From assembly GCA_018266295.1 (NCBI GenBank), contig JAFEAQ010000004.1:1-64000 (forward strand): a stretch of DNA of 64,000 nucleotides. Reading direction: 5' to 3'. Positions 61,941-64,000 of the stretch are shown here, piece by piece. This stretch comes from Bdellovibrionales bacterium. GTDB taxonomy: Bacteria > Bdellovibrionota > Bdellovibrionia > Bdellovibrionales > Bdellovibrionaceae. Under the pieces are notes generated by a model, which was not told the origin of the DNA, searched no databases, and saw nothing but the letters and a program-made list of their open reading frames with translations. How positions within the stretch are numbered: position 1 is the first letter of the stretch; each line of letters starts with the position of its first letter. The translations under genes were made by a program, and so were the position numbers.

Positions 61941-62735
61941 ATGCGTTTAGTAGTATCTTTGATCGTTCTATTGTTGGCGACCGTTGCTCAGGCTCAAACT
62001 ATTGAAAAAGTAAATGGCGATCAGGTCACCGTGACCCTGCAAGGTTCCGAATCCTTGTCGGCAGGCGACAGAGTTTCTTTCCTTAATGACTCTCTTAATA
62101 CAACTGGCCAAGGCGAAGTGACCCGCGTCTCTGAAGGCGGTCGAAGAGCCACGATCAAAATCACCTCTGGCGATGCAAGACCGGGCATGACTCTCGAAAA
62201 AGCCGCTCGCGCAGCGATGCCAGCGCAAAAGTCGATGGATCGCAATGAAGAGGTCGAAATTGTGCCTCGGAATCAGCCGAACTCTCCAAACTCTCGTTAC
62301 TTTACTGACGACGATCGTCGCGTTCTTAATATCGGCGAAATCAGCAACACAGCCTATATCGCCGGCGGCTTGCTGAGTATTTATCCCGGTTTCGGTATTG
62401 GCCATGCGGTTCAAGGACGCTACACTGACAAAGGCTGGATCTTCACCGCCGGTGAACTTGGCTCGATCGGTTTGATGATTGCCGGTGCTGGTGATTGCTG
62501 GAATTCCAGCTCGTCTTCGAATGGTCAAACCTGCAATGGTGGTGGCGCCATCGTCTTTGGTGTTTTGGGCTTTGTTGGCTTTCGCGTGTGGGAAATCGTC
62601 GATGCCTGGGTTGCTCCCCCGCAAATCAACAATCACTACCGCAGTCTGCGTGCGCAGATGTACCAAAGCTCTCTCCAGCCGGTCTTTGCCCCCACAAAAG
62701 ACGGTGCTGTGGCGGGTTTCCGGGTGACGTTTTAG
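61941..62735 (+). CDS. Exported membrane protein with SH3-like N-terminus
   Basis: The 264-residue product has a signal peptide (1-18, ending VAQA). A small beta domain (about 20-75; VNGDQVTVTLQG, GEVTRVSEGGRRATIKI) follows, and after a polar linker there are two or three membrane helices (about 130-225; GGLLSIYPGFGIGHAVQGRY and GAIVFGVLGFVGFRVWEIV). The latter resembles small membrane domains of DUF5683 type. The function is unknown. Its ribosome-binding site is buried in a strong hairpin. Confidence 0.68.
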   Translation: MRLVVSLIVLLLATVAQAQTIEKVNGDQVTVTLQGSESLSAGDRVSFLNDSLNTTGQGEVTRVSEGGRRATIKITSGDARPGMTLEKAARAAMPAQKSMDRNEEVEIVPRNQPNSPNSRYFTDDDRRVLNIGEISNTAYIAGGLLSIYPGFGIGHAVQGRYTDKGWIFTAGELGSIGLMIAGAGDCWNSSSSSNGQTCNGGGAIVFGVLGFVGFRVWEIVDAWVAPPQINNHYRSLRAQMYQSSLQPVFAPTKDGAVAGFRVTF

Positions 62736-62842
62736 CCAAATCTCAAAATGAGACTTCTTTAGAAACTGCAAATCTCTTCTTCACTTGATTCTCAGAGCGA
62801 GAACCTCTCGGGGAACCTTGGAAATGCCCCTATACTAAGTGA

Positions 62843-63364
62843 ATGAAGACGTTTGTTGTGCTCGCGATAGTATGGTTTTTGTATTCTCTGACTGCCTGTT
62901 CTAGTGGTGACGCCGGCACAACCAACGGCGAACTGCAAATGGGCTCCTCAGCCACTTACGAACTCACTCCAGACTGCCTTGATTATGATATGGACGGCCC
63001 ATCTTGCGCGGCTTTTAAGGCGACAAATGTTCAACGTATCGCAAACGGCCTACCGGCTTTTAGTTACTGCAAGACTTGCACTGCGATGGCCGAAGAACAG
63101 AGCAAAGATATGAATGACCGTGGTTACTTTGATCACAATCGCCCTGATGGCGAAACTTTCGCTCAGCGCGCTGCCCGTTTTGGCCTCAGCAAAGGCGCCG
63201 GTGAAAACATCGCGTGGGGAAAGCTCGGTGATGAAGTGGTAGTTCTTTGGATGAACAGCCCTGGCCACCGCGCGAATATCCTCAATCCTAATTTCAAATC
63301 CATGGGTGTCGGGACTTACAACCTCTACACCTCTCAAGTGTTCTACGTCGGAACTGATAAATAG
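62843..63364 (+). CDS. CAP/SCP-domain lipoprotein
   Basis: The 173-residue product has a lipoprotein signal (TACSS, Cys at about residue 19). A CAP domain follows (about 50-173), with the conserved GYFDHNRPDG, GENIAWG and MNSPGHRANIL blocks, including the usual His and Glu residues of the CAP cavity. CAP proteins bind lipids, sterols or metal ions or act on partners outside the cell. Two extra Cys (CKTC) lie before the domain. The function in bacteria is mostly unknown. Confidence 0.88.
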   Translation: MKTFVVLAIVWFLYSLTACSSGDAGTTNGELQMGSSATYELTPDCLDYDMDGPSCAAFKATNVQRIANGLPAFSYCKTCTAMAEEQSKDMNDRGYFDHNRPDGETFAQRAARFGLSKGAGENIAWGKLGDEVVVLWMNSPGHRANILNPNFKSMGVGTYNLYTSQVFYVGTDK

Positions 63365-64000
63365 TTAGAAAATATTGATCGTCGTATTGAGTCCCACATT
63401 CGTACGCTCTGGGCTGAGATGCTCTGGCGCAAACTGGATATTGGGGTAAAGATACACGTCTCTAGTCACCGCAATACCAAGTCCCACCGATTGCGTGTAA
63501 AGCTCGCGGAAATAGGTGCTTGGATCGTCATAGCGGTAATGGTCAAAGGTCAGAAAGCGAAAGACCGTACGAAACGAATAACGCTCGTTAAACGCATATT
63601 CTGCATAGGGATAAAGAGCGATCGTGTAATCCGAGCGTCCCGATTCGGGATTGGTGAGTGTATCTGTCGGCTGCTTATCATCGTTAAAGAATGTGTAGTT
63701 GAAATCAATGTTGCCACCGACTTCCCACTCTGTATCTGTGATCTTGTATAAAGCAGTGTGGTTCACATCGAAGGTTCCCACGTAGTGGGCGTTGGTATAC
63801 GCCGACTGCGTGATCTGCGTGTAGGAAGTATCGAAAATATTCTGCCAGCCACCGAGCTTCATAGAGCGGGAATATTCTAAGTAAGGATTCGAGATATCGG
63901 TCTTGCGGCTGCCATTAGAATTGGTGACCTCTTCCCACGAGTTATGAAACGGAGTCAGAATCAAAACCCCCGTCCCTGCGCGCAAGCTATCATGTGCCGT
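63365..64000 (-). CDS. Outer-membrane beta-barrel protein, C-terminal part (truncated by window edge)
   Basis: The frame is open across the right edge; 211 C-terminal residues are visible and no start codon is needed inside the window. The sequence is full of alternating beta-strands rich in Tyr, Thr and Asn (SRKTDISNPYLEYSRSM, YPYAEYAFNERYSFRTVF). It ends in TTINIF, a Phe C-terminus typical of outer-membrane barrels. It converges with the CAP-domain gene, with no gap between stop codons. The role is unknown. Confidence 0.72.
   Translation of the reverse strand, partial: TAHDSLRAGTGVLILTPFHNSWEEVTNSNGSRKTDISNPYLEYSRSMKLGGWQNIFDTSYTQITQSAYTNAHYVGTFDVNHTALYKITDTEWEVGGNIDFNYTFFNDDKQPTDTLTNPESGRSDYTIALYPYAEYAFNERYSFRTVFRFLTFDHYRYDDPSTYFRELYTQSVGLGIAVTRDVYLYPNIQFAPEHLSPERTNVGLNTTINIF

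Overview
The window reads as chromosomal DNA of a Gram-negative bacterium, most likely a Bdellovibrio-like member of the Bdellovibrionota. This is inferred from content, not proven: roughly balanced base composition, a very high share of small signal-peptide proteins, outer-membrane barrels and lipoproteins, c-di-GMP proteins (GYF-PilZ, REC-GGDEF), and a truncated tail-fibre-like surface protein of the type known from these predators. No rRNA, tRNA, CRISPR array, insertion sequence or prophage was recognised. Genes are dense and mostly intact; two run off the window edges.

Layout. 1-4377: a fibre-like surface protein (cut by the left edge), small secreted proteins and an O-methyltransferase. 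4448-8050: phosphoglycolate phosphatase, two peptide-ABC ATPases and a GYF-PilZ protein. 8169-15264: secreted and outer-membrane proteins, a response regulator, thioredoxin reductase, a metallopeptidase-like protein, a DbpA-type helicase and a ferredoxin. 15261-19601: a sulfide/persulfide locus (ArsR-type sensor, persulfide dioxygenase-rhodanese, two pairs of half-size YeeE/YedE proteins, TauE/SafE). 19641-27035: TrmB, a CDF metal exporter, a diguanylate cyclase, LeuRS and arginine decarboxylase. 27071-29963: an AT-rich pair of secreted proteins and a tandem pair of periplasmic binding proteins. 30105-33811: the yejA-B-E-like peptide importer. 33994-44262: agmatinase, EamA exporter, a DksA-like protein without its zinc ligands, TetR, a small transpeptidase, FxsA, exonuclease III, and a peroxiredoxin with an ATP-grasp partner. 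44538-48858: a divergent SelO-like pseudokinase with two envelope genes. 48845-51449: a tightly overlapping operon of cytochrome P450, class I terpene synthase and a GFA-fold protein. 51517-57282: a leucine/isovalerate degradation operon. 57370-64000: envelope proteins, including an NlpC/P60-like protein, a CAP-domain lipoprotein and a barrel cut by the right edge.

How the genes fit together. The arginine decarboxylase and agmatinase give a route from arginine to putrescine. The peptide importer permeases and the unlinked ATPase pair probably form one transporter that would supply amino acids, and the liu-type genes would burn leucine skeletons to acetoacetate and acetyl-CoA. The sulfide locus matches known bigR/blh operons and carries a palindrome that contains the sensor gene's own promoter.

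The most notable possible new system is the P450-terpene synthase-GFA operon. All three genes overlap by four bases, both terpene synthase metal motifs are intact at normal spacing, and a hairpin covers the terpene synthase start codon. Other leads are the SelO-like protein with an Arg in place of the usual Lys, a hairpin that hides a ribosome-binding site at 61903-61936, and two adjacent strong RNA folds at 37129-37272.
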